The notes under the pieces were generated by a model. The model saw nothing but the letters and a program-made list of their open reading frames with translations, made no database searches and was not told the DNA's origin. A DNA stretch of 64,000 nucleotides from Actinomadura litoris (GTDB lineage: Bacteria > Actinomycetota > Actinomycetes > Streptosporangiales > Streptosporangiaceae): positions 620,001-684,000 of the forward strand of contig NZ_WOFH01000004.1 of the NCBI RefSeq assembly GCF_009733595.1, read 5' to 3'. The position numbers and the translations under genes are program-made. This document shows positions 28,130-37,084 of the stretch, piece by piece; position 1 is the first letter of the stretch; each line of letters begins with the position of its first letter.

Positions 28130-29719
28130 TCACGACTCCGGGGGGCAGATCTCGTCGCGCGCGGGCAGCCGCCCGGTCGCCAGGTAGGCGTTGACCTTCC
28201 GGTTCACGCACCTGTTGGGGTAGCCGCGCTGGTAGGGCGCGTGGACGTCGGCGGGCAGGGTGATCATGCGGGAGCCGTCCAGCAGCCGGTGCAGGGCGAG
28301 GTTGGACGGGTAGTCGGTGCGGGTGTCACCGGTCGCCGCGACCATCAGCACGGGGACGTGCCCGCCGACCTCGGTGGGCCGCTCGGCCGGACGCACCGGC
28401 CAGAACGCGCACGGGTTGATGTTGTGGGTGAGCGGCGCGAACACCGGGCTGCCCGGCCGGTTCCGCTCGATCTCGCGCCAGTACGCCTCCGGGTCGCGGG
28501 GCGCCGCGGCGTCGCCGCAGACGATCGCGCTCTGCCCGCTGCCGTAGGCGGACTCGCCGCCGGTCAGCAGGAAGGTCAGCTCCTCCTCCAGCGGCCCGGT
28601 GGGCTCGGCGGACCCCTGCTCGGCGGCCTTCTTCAGCACCTGGACGGAGGTGGCGAACTCGGCCCGGGGCCGCTCCTCGTCGGTGCCGAGGTTGTCGAAC
28701 AGCACGAGCGGCACCGTCCGGTCGTCGACCCTGAACCGGCCCACGCGCAGCGGCTCGCGCGCGGACGCCGCGATGATCTCGCCGACGGTGCCCAGCACCG
28801 CGGCGCGGCTCCCGCCGAGCCCGTAGGTCGCGTCGCGCTCGGCCGCCCAGTCCGCCCAGCCCACGAGGGCGTGGTCGTTGGCGACCTCGGTGCCGCCGAG
28901 CAGGCGGGGTCCCCAGGCCGCGGGGTCGACCGAGCTGTCCAGCACGGCGCGGTCGAGCCGTCCGGGGAACATCGTCGCGTAGACCGAACCGAGGTAGGTG
29001 CCGTAGGACGCGCCGTTGTAGGACACCTTCTTCTCGCCGAGCGCGCCGCGGACGACGTCCATGTCGCGGGCGATGTTGCGGGTGCTGATGTGCGGCAGGA
29101 CGCCGGCGCCGGCGCGCGCGCAGCGTCCCGCGAGGTCCTCGGCGAACGCGGCGGAGCGCTCGAAGGAGGCCCTGCTCTGCCCCGCCGAGGTGATCCAGGT
29201 GCCGCTGGGCCAGCCGCAGTCGACGGGCGCGCTGCGTCCGAGGGCGCGGGGGTCCATGCCGACCAGGTCGTAGCGCGGCCCCGCCTCGCCCATGACCTCG
29301 CGCATGAAGGGCGGCATGTCGATGGCGGGCCCGGGGCCGCCGCCGTTGAGGATCATCGTGCCGATCCGGTGCGCCCGGTCGGAGGCGGGCAGCCGCGAGA
29401 TCGCGATCTTGATCGTGCGGCCGCCCGGCCTGGCGTAGTCGAGCGGGACCGTCACGTCCGCGCACCGCGCGCCCGCCTTGTCCAGTTGCTTCCCCACCTC
29501 GTCGTCCGGGCCGAGCGCGCACGCCTTCCAGCGGAGATGCTGGGCGTAGAAGCGCGCGAGCCCGCCGCCCGCGTGCGCCCCGGGGGTCCGCCCGTCCGCC
29601 CGCGCGGGCGCCGGGACGGCGGCGGCGCCCGCGACCGCGGCGCCCGTGGCGAGCACCGCGACGGCCCGTCTGGCGGCTACGCGCCGCCATCGTGTCCGTG
29701 TCACGTCCTCCTGTGTCAT
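28130..29719 (-). CDS. Secreted alpha/beta hydrolase, TAP-like peptidase
   Basis: A ~529-residue secreted hydrolase of the tripeptidyl-aminopeptidase type. A twin-arginine-like or Sec signal ([23 protein letters not shown]) ends near PAPARA. The oxyanion region is LNGGGPGPAID, the nucleophile Ser lies in YNGASYGTYLG, Asp in AATGDTRTDYPSN, and His in LPADVHAPYQRGYPN within the C-terminal TAP-like domain. PCAFWPV precedes it, with paired Cys. Alternative starts are a TTG at 29728 and GTG at 29704. Convergent with the L,D-transpeptidase. Substrate unknown; peptides are likely. Confidence 0.88.
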   Translation of the reverse strand: MTQEDVTRTRWRRVAARRAVAVLATGAAVAGAAAVPAPARADGRTPGAHAGGGLARFYAQHLRWKACALGPDDEVGKQLDKAGARCADVTVPLDYARPGGRTIKIAISRLPASDRAHRIGTMILNGGGPGPAIDMPPFMREVMGEAGPRYDLVGMDPRALGRSAPVDCGWPSGTWITSAGQSRASFERSAAFAEDLAGRCARAGAGVLPHISTRNIARDMDVVRGALGEKKVSYNGASYGTYLGSVYATMFPGRLDRAVLDSSVDPAAWGPRLLGGTEVANDHALVGWADWAAERDATYGLGGSRAAVLGTVGEIIAASAREPLRVGRFRVDDRTVPLVLFDNLGTDEERPRAEFATSVQVLKKAAEQGSAEPTGPLEEELTFLLTGGESAYGSGQSAIVCGDAAAPRDPEAYWREIERNRPGSPVFAPLTHNINPCAFWPVRPAERPTEVGGHVPVLMVAATGDTRTDYPSNLALHRLLDGSRMITLPADVHAPYQRGYPNRCVNRKVNAYLATGRLPARDEICPPES

Positions 29720-29948
29720 GTTCTCCAACGCTAGGTTCCGCGACCGGCGGGCACAGTGCGGCGCTCACCCGAGCCGGGGTGGGGCAGGCTGGGGGGCGCC
29801 TGGTGGGGCTGCCCCCCCTGGAGGCGGGCGTCCGGCGGCCTCACCTCGGCGTTCGGCCGACCTCGGTGGTGGGCGGAGGCGACCAAAGTCGGGGCGGCGG
29901 CGACCTGCGTCCGCTGCCGGACGCGCCCCGGGTCGGTAGCGTTGAACG

Positions 29949-31130
29949 GTGGACCTCCGGCGATCATGGCGTGACCGGCTCGGTGACGCGGGCGTCACCG
30001 CGGCGGCGGTGCTGCTCGGCCTGCTCATGCTCAAGGCTTCGGTGGAGGACCTCCCCAACGGCGAGGACATCTCGATCCCCCGGGACCTGGCGATCGGCGC
30101 GGTCTCCTGGGCCGTCCTGCTGCTGTGGCGCCGCCGCCATCCGGTCGCCGTCATGCTCGCGATGACCCTCGCGCAGGTCGCGGCCTCGACCGTGCTCGGC
30201 ACCGCCGCCGTCGCGCTGTTCTCGGTCGCGGTGCTGCGGCCCTGGCGGACGAGCCTGTGCCTCGGCGCGCTGAACATGGCCGTGGTCGTCGCGCAGTTCT
30301 GGATCGCGCCGCTCTCGGAGCCGGACTTCCGCGAGGGGCTCGTCGTGTTCGGGCTGCTGTACGCGGTGCTGCTGAGCTCGGGCATGCTCGTGCGGTCCCG
30401 GCGGATGCTCATCGCGTCGCTGAAGGAGCGCGCCCGCGTCGCCGAGTCCGAGCAGCGGCTGCGCGTCGAGGAGGCTCGGCTGCTGGAGCGCGAGCGGATC
30501 GCCCGCGAGATGCACGACGTCCTCGCCCACCGGATCTCCCTGCTGGCGGTGCACGCGGGCGCGCTGGAGTTCCGCCCGGACGCGCCCGCCGACCAGCGCG
30601 AGGCCGCCGGGATCATCCGGGCCAGCGCCTACGAGGCGATGGAGGACCTGCGCGAGGTCATCGGCGTCCTGCGCGGCGGCGTCGCCGGGGACGCCGCCGC
30701 CGGCGACGCCGGCGGCCCCGGACCCGAGCGCCCGCAGCCCACGCTGAAGGACGTCGCGGCGCTGGTCGAGGAGTCGCGGCGGGCCGGCGCCCACGTCACG
30801 CTGGAGGACCGCGTCCCCGACCCGGAGGCCGTCCCGGCGCGGGTGGGCAGGCACGCCTACCGGATCGTCCAGGAGGGGCTGACCAACGCCCGCAAGCACG
30901 CTCCCGGCGCCCACGTGCGGGTCGCGCTGGACCTCCCCGGCGGCACGGCGCTGGCCATCGAGGTCTCCAACCCGCTGCCGCCGGGCCCGCCGCCGCGTCC
31001 GCTGCCCGGCGCCGGGGCCGGGCTGGTCGGACTGGGCGAGCGGGTCCACACGCTCGGCGGGACGCTGGAGCACGGCCGGACCGGCGACGGCCGCTTCCGC
31101 CTGCGGGCCCGCCTGCCGCTGCCCGCCTGA
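29949..31130 (+). CDS. Sensor histidine kinase, NarL/DesK type
   Basis: A 393-residue membrane sensor. Residues 1-140 hold about four hydrophobic segments with short loops and no large external sensor. A coiled segment follows, then the HisKA_3 dimerisation domain with phosphoacceptor His189 in IAREMHDVLAHR. The HATPase domain has the N-box RIVQEGLTNARKHA and the G-box GAGLVGLGERV. Starts with GTG. The cognate regulator gene begins 82 bp downstream. The signal is not evident. Confidence 0.92.
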   Translation: MDLRRSWRDRLGDAGVTAAAVLLGLLMLKASVEDLPNGEDISIPRDLAIGAVSWAVLLLWRRRHPVAVMLAMTLAQVAASTVLGTAAVALFSVAVLRPWRTSLCLGALNMAVVVAQFWIAPLSEPDFREGLVVFGLLYAVLLSSGMLVRSRRMLIASLKERARVAESEQRLRVEEARLLERERIAREMHDVLAHRISLLAVHAGALEFRPDAPADQREAAGIIRASAYEAMEDLREVIGVLRGGVAGDAAAGDAGGPGPERPQPTLKDVAALVEESRRAGAHVTLEDRVPDPEAVPARVGRHAYRIVQEGLTNARKHAPGAHVRVALDLPGGTALAIEVSNPLPPGPPPRPLPGAGAGLVGLGERVHTLGGTLEHGRTGDGRFRLRARLPLPA

Positions 31131-31164
31131 CCCCGGCGGCGCCCCCGCGACAGGGCCGCCGGGG
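31131..31164 (+). terminator. Hairpin between kinase and regulator genes
   Basis: Inverted repeat CCCCGGCGGC / GCCGCCGGGG (31131-31140, 31155-31164) directly after the kinase stop, 14-base loop. It may lower read-through or protect the kinase mRNA end. Confidence 0.5.
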
Positions 31165-31212
31165 CGCCCGAACCGGTCGGTCCGCGGACCCGCGGCCCCG
31201 TAGAGTGGCGGG

Positions 31213-31887
31213 ATGGACTCACCACCCGTCCGCGTGCTCATCGTGGACGACGACGCCCTCGTCCGGGCGGGCCTGTCGATGATGCTGGCGAGCGCCGAGG
31301 ACCTGGAGGTGGTGGGGGACGTCGCCGACGGCGCGGAGGTCGTGCCGGCGGTGAACGAGCACCGCCCCGACGTCGTCCTGATGGACATCCGGATGCCCCG
31401 GCTGGACGGCCTCGCGGCCACCGAGCTGCTGCGCTCCCGCCGCGAGCCGCCCGAGATCATCATCCTGACGACGTTCGACACCGACGACCACATCCTGCGG
31501 GCGATGCGCGCCGGGGCGAGCGGGTTCCTGCTCAAGCACACCCCGCCGCCCGACATCGTCCGGGCCATCCGGCAGGTCGCGGCGGGCGAGCCGATGGTCT
31601 CCCCGGCGGTGATGCGCAAGATGATGTCCTACGTCGCCGACTCGGGCGTCGACCCGCGCCGCGACCGGGCCCGCGAGCTGCTCGCCCGGCTCAGCGAGGG
31701 CGAGCGCGCCGTCGCGGCCCTGGTCGGCCGCGGCCGCACCAACAGCGAGATCGGCCGCGAGCTGTCGCTGAGCGTCGCGACCGTGAAGGCGTACGTGTCG
31801 CGGCTGCTGACCAAGCTGGAGCTGAACAACCGGGTGCAGATCGCGCTGCTCGTCCACGACGCGGGCATCACCGACCCCGCCGGCTGA
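31213..31887 (+). CDS. LuxR/NarL-family response regulator
   Basis: A 224-residue regulator. The receiver domain spans residues 1-120, with the acidic pair in VDDDALVRAG, phosphoacceptor Asp58 (LMDIRMP), Thr in ILTTFD and Lys in FLLKHTPP. The C-terminal LuxR helix-turn-helix spans about 155-215 (NSEIGRELSLSVATVKAYVS). Partner of the kinase just upstream. The ABC exporter starting at 32023 is the nearest downstream gene and a plausible target, but a strong terminator lies between them. Confidence 0.93.
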   Translation: MDSPPVRVLIVDDDALVRAGLSMMLASAEDLEVVGDVADGAEVVPAVNEHRPDVVLMDIRMPRLDGLAATELLRSRREPPEIIILTTFDTDDHILRAMRAGASGFLLKHTPPPDIVRAIRQVAAGEPMVSPAVMRKMMSYVADSGVDPRRDRARELLARLSEGERAVAALVGRGRTNSEIGRELSLSVATVKAYVSRLLTKLELNNRVQIALLVHDAGITDPAG

Positions 31888-31901
31888 GCCGGACGGCCGG
31901 C

Positions 31902-31927
31902 GCGGGATGGCCGGACGGCCATCCCGC
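31902..31927 (+). terminator. Strong hairpin terminator after response regulator
   Basis: Perfect 11-bp stem GCGGGATGGCC / GGCCATCCCGC (31902-31912, 31917-31927) with loop GGAC, 15 bases after the regulator stop. Confidence 0.8.
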
Positions 31928-32022
31928 CCGGCCAGGCGGCTGATCGGGCACCGACTTCGGTAGCCCGCACCGTGGACCTTAGGCCGCTGCCGCACCCCCG
32001 TCCCGCCCGCGAGGCTGGACGC

Positions 32023-32961
32023 ATGATCAGTGTTGAAGGTCTGACCAAGCGCTACGGGGACGTCCCGGCCGTGGAGGACGTCTCGTTCCACTGCGCGCCG
32101 GGCACCGTCACCGGATTCCTCGGGCCCAACGGCGCCGGAAAGTCCACCACGATGCGGATGATCTGCGGGCTGACCCCGCCGTCGTCGGGGACGGCGACGG
32201 TGCAGGGCGTCCCCTACGGCCGCATCGCGAACCCCGGGCGGCATGTCGGGGTGCTGCTGGACGCCGCCGCCCAGCACGCGGGGCGCACCGGCCGCGAGAC
32301 CCTCGCGCTCACCGCGATGCTCACCGGCGTCGGCCGGGACCGCGCCGGCGCGATGCTCGACCTCGTCGGGCTGTCGGGCCGCCCCGCGCGGCGGCGCGTC
32401 GCGGGCTACTCCCTCGGCATGCGCCAGCGGCTCGGCATCGCGCAGGCGCTGGTCGGCGACCCGAGCGTGCTGATCCTGGACGAGCCCGCCAACGGCCTCG
32501 ACCCGGAGGGCATCTTCTGGATGCGCGGCCTGCTGCGCGACTTCGCCGACCGCGGCGGGACCGTCCTGCTGTCCTCCCACCTGCTGCGCGAGGTCGAGGC
32601 CGTGGCCGACCGCTTCGTCGTCATCGCCGGCGGGCGGATCGCCGCGCGGGGCACCAAGGAGGAACTGCTCGCCGCGCCCGGCCGGACGCTCGTCCGGGGC
32701 GTGGACGGGGCCGCGCTGGGGGCCGCGCTGGCGGGGGCCGGCCTCCGGCCGCGCCCGGACACCGGCGGCGCGTTCCTGGTGGAGGCCCCGGCGGAGGCCG
32801 TGGGACGCGCCGCCGCGTCCGCCGGGGTCGTGCTGCTGGAGCTCCGCGAGGCGGGCGGGGGCGGCCTGGAGGAGCTGTTCCTGTCCCTCACCGCGTCCGG
32901 CGGCAGGCCATCGGGCACGCCGGTCCCCTCCCCCCATGGTCTCGAAGGAGCGTCGCTGTGA
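32023..32961 (+). CDS. ABC transporter ATP-binding protein
   Basis: A 312-residue exporter ATPase of the bacitracin/antibiotic-resistance-like group. Walker A GPNGAGKST lies near 37-45, Walker B LILDEPANGLDP, and LSSHLLREVE holds the switch His. The signature motif is YSLGMRQRL, the variant typical of this group. A regulatory C-terminal domain of about 90 residues follows. Its stop overlaps the permease GTG. Located just after the two-component genes, a common arrangement for stress- or antibiotic-responsive exporters. Confidence 0.9.
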   Translation: MISVEGLTKRYGDVPAVEDVSFHCAPGTVTGFLGPNGAGKSTTMRMICGLTPPSSGTATVQGVPYGRIANPGRHVGVLLDAAAQHAGRTGRETLALTAMLTGVGRDRAGAMLDLVGLSGRPARRRVAGYSLGMRQRLGIAQALVGDPSVLILDEPANGLDPEGIFWMRGLLRDFADRGGTVLLSSHLLREVEAVADRFVVIAGGRIAARGTKEELLAAPGRTLVRGVDGAALGAALAGAGLRPRPDTGGAFLVEAPAEAVGRAAASAGVVLLELREAGGGGLEELFLSLTASGGRPSGTPVPSPHGLEGASL

Positions 32962-33725
32962 CCGCCGCCACCGCCCTGCTGGAGCTCGCGCGCCCGTCCC
33001 TGGCCCGGCTGACCGCCGTGGAGCTGCGCAAGACGGTCGACACCCGCGCGGGCCGCTGGCTGCTCGTCCTCATCGGGGTCGCCGCCCTCGCGATGGTCCC
33101 GGTGGTGCTGTTCGCGGCGCCGAAGGACGAGCGGGGCGTCCCCGAGATGTTCGTCGCGTCCCAGACGGGCGTGGCGCTGCTGCTGCCCGTCCTCGGGATC
33201 CTGTCGGTGACGAGCGAGTGGTCGCAGCGCACGGCCCTCGCGACGTTCGCCCTCGTCCCGGGGCGCGGCCGGGTCCTGGCGGCCAAGCTGCTCGGCGGCG
33301 TGGCGCTCGGCGTGGCGTTCGCGTGCGCGGGCGTGCTGCTCTCCTTCGCCGGACGCGCCGCCGGGGCCGTCCTCGGCCGCTCGTCCGGGTCGTGGACGAT
33401 GCCGATGTCCCTCCTCGGCACCGCGCTGCTGCTCGCGGCGATCTGGGTGTCGATGGGCGTGGCGTTCGGAACGCTCCTGATGAACACCCCGCTGGCGATC
33501 GTCATGTTCTTCCTGCTGCCGACGCTCTGGTCGACGCTCGGCGAGATGGTCGCCAAGCTCCGGGGCCCGGCGGGCTGGCTCGACACCAACAAGACGCTCA
33601 TCGCCCTGCTGGACCCGGACGTCAGCGGCGGCGCCTGGGCCCGCGTCGCCACGTCCGTGACGGTGTGGCTGGCGATCCCGCTGGCCATCGGGATGCTCCG
33701 CCTGACCCGCCGAGAGGTGAAGTAG
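32958..33725 (+). CDS. ABC transporter permease
   Basis: A 255-residue membrane subunit with about six helices: ELRKTVDTRAGRWLL precedes helix 1, and SEWSQRTALATFALVPGR is the conserved cytoplasmic loop of ABC-2-like permeases. Starts by GTGA overlap with the ATPase gene. The last helix ends in a basic RLTRREVK tail. Followed by the repeat-rich convergent gap to the MFS gene. Confidence 0.87.
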   Translation: MTAATALLELARPSLARLTAVELRKTVDTRAGRWLLVLIGVAALAMVPVVLFAAPKDERGVPEMFVASQTGVALLLPVLGILSVTSEWSQRTALATFALVPGRGRVLAAKLLGGVALGVAFACAGVLLSFAGRAAGAVLGRSSGSWTMPMSLLGTALLLAAIWVSMGVAFGTLLMNTPLAIVMFFLLPTLWSTLGEMVAKLRGPAGWLDTNKTLIALLDPDVSGGAWARVATSVTVWLAIPLAIGMLRLTRREVK

Positions 33726-33975
33726 CACCACCCCCTACCAGACACGAACCCCACGGCCCCCGAAGCGCACACGGCGCCCGCAGGCCCTGCGGTGGGCCCA
33801 GAGCGGGCGCTGGATGCCTGATCACGCGACGGACACGAACGCACGGTGAGCGCGGAACCCGCGACGGAGGCAGAACCCGCGGGGGCGCGACCCCGTAGCG
33901 GCCGGAGAACTCGTGACGGAGGCGGAACCAGCGGTGAGCGCAGACCTCGCGACTCAGGCGGAACTCGCGGTGGAC

Positions 33976-34288
33976 GCCGGATCCGTGGCCGGCGCCGGAT
34001 CCGTGGCCGGCGCCGAAGCCGCGGTGGAGGCGGAACCTGCGGTCGACGCGGAACGCGTGGCGGAGGGGGAACCGGCGGTCGACACGGAACGCGGGGCGGA
34101 GGGGGAACCGGCGGTCGACACGGAACGCGGGGCGGAGAGGGACCGGCGGTCGACACGGAACGCGGGGCGGAGAGGGACCGGCAGTCGACACGGAACGCGG
34201 GGCGGAGAGGGACCGGCAGTCGACACGGAACGCGGGGCGGAGAGGGACCGGCGATCGACACGGAACGCGTGGCGGAGGGGGACCTGCG
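33976..34288 (+). repeat. 18-bp duplication plus 35/36-bp tandem array
   Basis: The 587-bp convergent gap 33726-34312 carries no supported gene but is rich in repeats. An 18-bp unit (GCCGGATCCGTGGCCGGC) is repeated at 33976-33993 and 33994-34011. A second array then starts, with each unit beginning at GTCGAC: 34042, 34078, 34114 (36-bp spacing), 34149, 34184, 34219 and 34254 (35-bp spacing; the last begins ATCGAC). The unit continues ACACGGAACGCG and GGGCGGAGAGGGACCGGC. The 36-bp units keep a 12-residue frame (A-V-D-T-E-R-G-A-E-G-E-P); the 35-bp ones break it. Confidence 0.85.
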
Positions 34289-34312
34289 GGGGGCGCGGGA
34301 TCTGTGGGGGCT

Positions 34313-35803
34313 TCATTTGTGGGGGGTCAGGGGGACGTGTCGGAGGAGCGTCGCGGCGGCGGTGCCCAGCGCGAGCAGCGGCAGGGCGGTGAGGAACAGG
34401 TCGGAGAACGCGGCCGCGAACGCCTCGGCGACGCCGTCGCGGACCGGTCCGGGGAGCGTGTCCAGCACCCCGGGCCGGACGGCGTCCTCGAACGGCGGGG
34501 CGCCCCCGGCCGGGACGCGGCGGCCGATCTCCTCGGCGAACCGGCTGGACACGATGCCGCCGAACACCGCCATGCCCGCCGCCGTCCCGAGCATCCGGGT
34601 CGCGAACACGCCCGCGCTCGCCGCGCCGAGGTCGGCGCGCGGCGCGGCGTTCTGCGCGACGAGCAGCACGACCTGCTGCGACAGCCCGGCGCCGAACCCC
34701 AGCACCGCCATGTAGACCCCGGCGGTGGCCGGAGTGGTACCGGTGTCCATCGTGGCCAGCAGCGCCACCCCGGCCGCGCTGACGACCATGCTCGCGGCGG
34801 GCAGCCGGTGGTAGCGGCCCGTCCGGGCGATGTAGCGCCCGGCGCCCATCGAGGAGGCGAGCAGGCCGAGCATCATGGGCAGCAGCAACAGCCCCGACTC
34901 GGTGGCCCCCGCTCCCCCGACGACCTGGAAGAACATCGGCAGGTAGGTGGCCAGCCCGAAGCCGGTCGCGCCGCCCACGGCCGCGACGGCGCACGCCACG
35001 GCGAAGGACCGGTCGCGGAACAGCCTCGGCGGGACGACCGGCTCGGCCGCGCGCCGCTCCGCGAGCACCCACACCGCGAACAGCGCCACCGCGCCGGCCC
35101 CGAGCGCGAGGACGGCCGGTGAGCCCCACGCGTACCGCGTCCCGGCCCAGCTCGTGCACAGCGTGAAGCAGGTGACGGCGGCGCCGAGCAGCACGATCCC
35201 GAGGTAGTCGATCCGCGGCGCCCGCTCCGGCCTGGGGAGCCGCAGGAACAGCAGCGTCGTCGCGAGCGCGGCCACGCCGAGCGGCAGGTTCACGTAGAAC
35301 ACCCACCGCCAGGAGGCGTGGTCGGTGAGGAACCCGCCCGCCAGCGGCCCCGCGACGCTCGACACCGCGAAGATCAGCGCCGAGTAGCCCTGGTAGCGGG
35401 CCCGCTCCCGGGGCTCGAACAGCTCGCCGGTCAGCGCGAACATCGAGCTCATCAGGCATCCGCCGCCCACGCCCTGGACCGCGCGGAACGCGATCAGCCA
35501 CCCCATGGACGGCGCCGCGCCGCACGCCGCCGAACCGGCGAGGAACGCCAGCAGCCCGGTCAGCAGCACGACCCTGCGCCCGAACAGGTCGCCGAGCCGT
35601 CCCGACAGCGGGACGGCCACGCTCGTGGCCAGCACGTACGCGGTCGACACCCACGCGAGCCCGTCCCGGCCGCCGAGGTCGCCCACGATCGCCGGCAGCG
35701 CGGTGCCGAGCACGGTCGCGTCCAGCGAGGACATCAGCCCGGCGAGCATCAGCCCCCAGAACACCACCAGCCGGTCCCGGTGGCCCATCTCGTCGGAGAC
35801 CAT
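34313..35803 (-). CDS. DHA2-family multidrug efflux MFS transporter
   Basis: A 496-residue pump with 14 hydrophobic segments, EmrB/QacA-like. Motif D1 is LDATVLGTALPAIVGDLGG in helix 1, motif A GRLGDLFGRR follows helix 2, and motif C GPLAGGFLTDHASWRWVFYVN lies in helix 5 and beyond. Starts considered: ATG at 35803 with GAGGGG nine bases upstream (chosen), and GTGs at 35806 and 35812. Divergent from a MarR gene with a palindromic operator between them, so it is probably repressed by that MarR and induced by its own substrates. The drug range is unknown. Confidence 0.92.
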   Translation of the reverse strand: MVSDEMGHRDRLVVFWGLMLAGLMSSLDATVLGTALPAIVGDLGGRDGLAWVSTAYVLATSVAVPLSGRLGDLFGRRVVLLTGLLAFLAGSAACGAAPSMGWLIAFRAVQGVGGGCLMSSMFALTGELFEPRERARYQGYSALIFAVSSVAGPLAGGFLTDHASWRWVFYVNLPLGVAALATTLLFLRLPRPERAPRIDYLGIVLLGAAVTCFTLCTSWAGTRYAWGSPAVLALGAGAVALFAVWVLAERRAAEPVVPPRLFRDRSFAVACAVAAVGGATGFGLATYLPMFFQVVGGAGATESGLLLLPMMLGLLASSMGAGRYIARTGRYHRLPAASMVVSAAGVALLATMDTGTTPATAGVYMAVLGFGAGLSQQVVLLVAQNAAPRADLGAASAGVFATRMLGTAAGMAVFGGIVSSRFAEEIGRRVPAGGAPPFEDAVRPGVLDTLPGPVRDGVAEAFAAAFSDLFLTALPLLALGTAAATLLRHVPLTPHK

Positions 35804-35816
35804 CACATGCACCCCT

Positions 35817-35860
35817 CATCTATCTGCTAAAAGCAGATAGATGCTAAGAGCATATAGATG
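35817..35860. promoter_or_regulatory. Palindromic MarR operator, MFS/marR divergent promoters
   Basis: A perfect 11-bp inverted repeat CATCTATCTGC / GCAGATAGATG (35817-35827, 35833-35843) with spacer TAAAA, followed by a third half-site GCATATAGATG (35850-35860) and an overlapping ATGCT/AGCAT (35841-35853). It is the most A/T-rich spot of the region, sits directly on the MFS ribosome site, and lies 31 bp before the MarR start. Confidence 0.85.
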
Positions 35861-35891
35861 AGATGCGCAAGCGGAGCGCTAGACTGCCTCC

Positions 35892-36374
35892 ATGGACGAG
35901 AAGGGGGACGAGTCACCCGGGACGGCCGAGCCGCTCGACGCGGTCGAGCGGAGCATGGTGAAGCTGCGCCGGGGCATGTCGCGCCAGCGGCTCGGCAGGG
36001 CGGCGATCCGGGAGCACAACCTCCCGGTGGACGTGCAGGTCCTGCATGTCGTCGACGTGATCGACGAGGGCCCCGACGACGCGTGCCAGGAGATGAGCGT
36101 CGGCCTGGTCGCCTCCCGGCTCGGCGTCGACGCCTCCCGGGGCAGCCGCATCGTCGCCGAGTCCGTCAAGCTCGGCTACGTCCGCCGCGTCGCGTCCCAG
36201 GAGGACGGCCGCCGCATCCACCTGGAGCTCACCGCGGCGGGCCGCTCGATCGTCGAGGCCACGCGCCGCACCCGCCAGGATCATTTCGCCAGGGCCATGT
36301 CCGGCTGGACGGACGCGGAGCGGTCCGAGTTCGCGCGCCTGCTGGCCCGCTTCGTCCAGACCTACGAGGGCTGA
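35892..36374 (+). CDS. MarR-family repressor
   Basis: A 160-residue winged-helix regulator: MSVGLVASRLGVDASRGSRIVAE forms the recognition region, VRRVASQEDGRRIHLELTAAGRS the wing. Terminal helices would form the dimer interface. Divergent from the DHA2 efflux gene, with the inverted repeat at 35817-35860 between. Its 3' end overlaps the stop of the convergent DUF3817-like gene by 13 bp. Confidence 0.9.
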   Translation: MDEKGDESPGTAEPLDAVERSMVKLRRGMSRQRLGRAAIREHNLPVDVQVLHVVDVIDEGPDDACQEMSVGLVASRLGVDASRGSRIVAESVKLGYVRRVASQEDGRRIHLELTAAGRSIVEATRRTRQDHFARAMSGWTDAERSEFARLLARFVQTYEG

Positions 36375-36634
36375 CCCTCGGCGGCCTCCCGGGGGTCCGG
36401 GAACTTCCGCAGGACGAGCAGCCCCCCGATCCCCGGCACCAGGGACCACCAGCGCCCGCTGGGCGGCGGTGTCATCAGCGTGAGCACGATGACCGCCAGG
36501 TAGGCCGTCCCGTGCAGCGGGCCGGTGGCCGAGCTGATCGCCCCCAGGTGGACGGTGACGAGGTTGACGAGCAGGACGGCGAGCGAGGCGGCCTCGACCA
36601 GGGCCGCGATCCGCAGTGCGCGCACGGCGGTCAC
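36362..36634 (-). CDS. DUF3817-like small membrane protein
   Basis: A 90-residue protein with about three helices. ALRIAALVEAASLAVLL, LLVNLVTVHLGAISSATGPLHG and YLAVIVLTLMTPPPSGRWW resemble the DUF3817 family of integral membrane proteins, whose function is unknown. Starts by GTGA overlap with the upstream membrane gene, so the two are coupled. The tail LRKFPDPREA is soluble. Confidence 0.75.
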   Translation of the reverse strand: MTAVRALRIAALVEAASLAVLLVNLVTVHLGAISSATGPLHGTAYLAVIVLTLMTPPPSGRWWSLVPGIGGLLVLRKFPDPREAAEGQPS

Positions 36635-37065
36635 GCCCCCGTCGTCGAGCCGGGGCGGACGATCATCAGCACGACGACGACCGCCCACAGCAGGTTGAAC
36701 ACGCCGGTGACGGCGGCGAGCCGGACCGCCGCGGCGGGGTCCGGCGCCTCCACCGCCAGCAGCCGCCGCTGCCCCGGCAGGATCGCCAGCCCGAGAACGC
36801 CCGCCGCGATCACGGTCAGCACGATCGAGGTGATCAGCCAGGCGTCGGTGAGCACGCCGAGCCGCGCGCCGGTCGCGACCCCGAAGGCCGGGACCGCCAC
36901 TCCGACGGCGGTGTAGGCGCGGCAGATCCGGTGCAGGAACGAAGGCGTCCCCTCCCCGGGCGCGGCGGTGCGGACGAGCCGCGGGAACAGCGAGGCGGCG
37001 ACGGCGATCGGTCCGATCGCCAGGATCGCCGCGAGGACGTGCACCGACAGCAGCAGTTTGGTCAT
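36631..37065 (-). CDS. DUF2269-like membrane protein
   Basis: A 144-residue protein with four hydrophobic segments. The N-terminus LLLSVHVLAAILAIGPIAVAASLFPRLVR resembles the DUF2269 group, here cited only by its core HVLAAILAIGP. The ATG at 37065 has GGGGG about nine bases upstream. Divergent from the padR gene across a short operator-rich gap, so probably a PadR target. Function unknown. Confidence 0.75.
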   Translation of the reverse strand: MTKLLLSVHVLAAILAIGPIAVAASLFPRLVRTAAPGEGTPSFLHRICRAYTAVGVAVPAFGVATGARLGVLTDAWLITSIVLTVIAAGVLGLAILPGQRRLLAVEAPDPAAAVRLAAVTGVFNLLWAVVVVLMIVRPGSTTGA

Positions 37066-37084
37066 CAGCGAACCCCCATATGTG

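Noticed and set aside
34042..34288. Possible CRISPR array (seven ~35-bp units)
   Set aside because: Units are directly abutting with no unique spacers and no cas genes nearby; it is a tandem repeat.
33913..34392. Ala/Glu-rich plus frame across the 35/36-bp array
   Set aside because: The 35-bp units shift the frame and it runs into the MFS gene antisense; probably not translated as one protein now.
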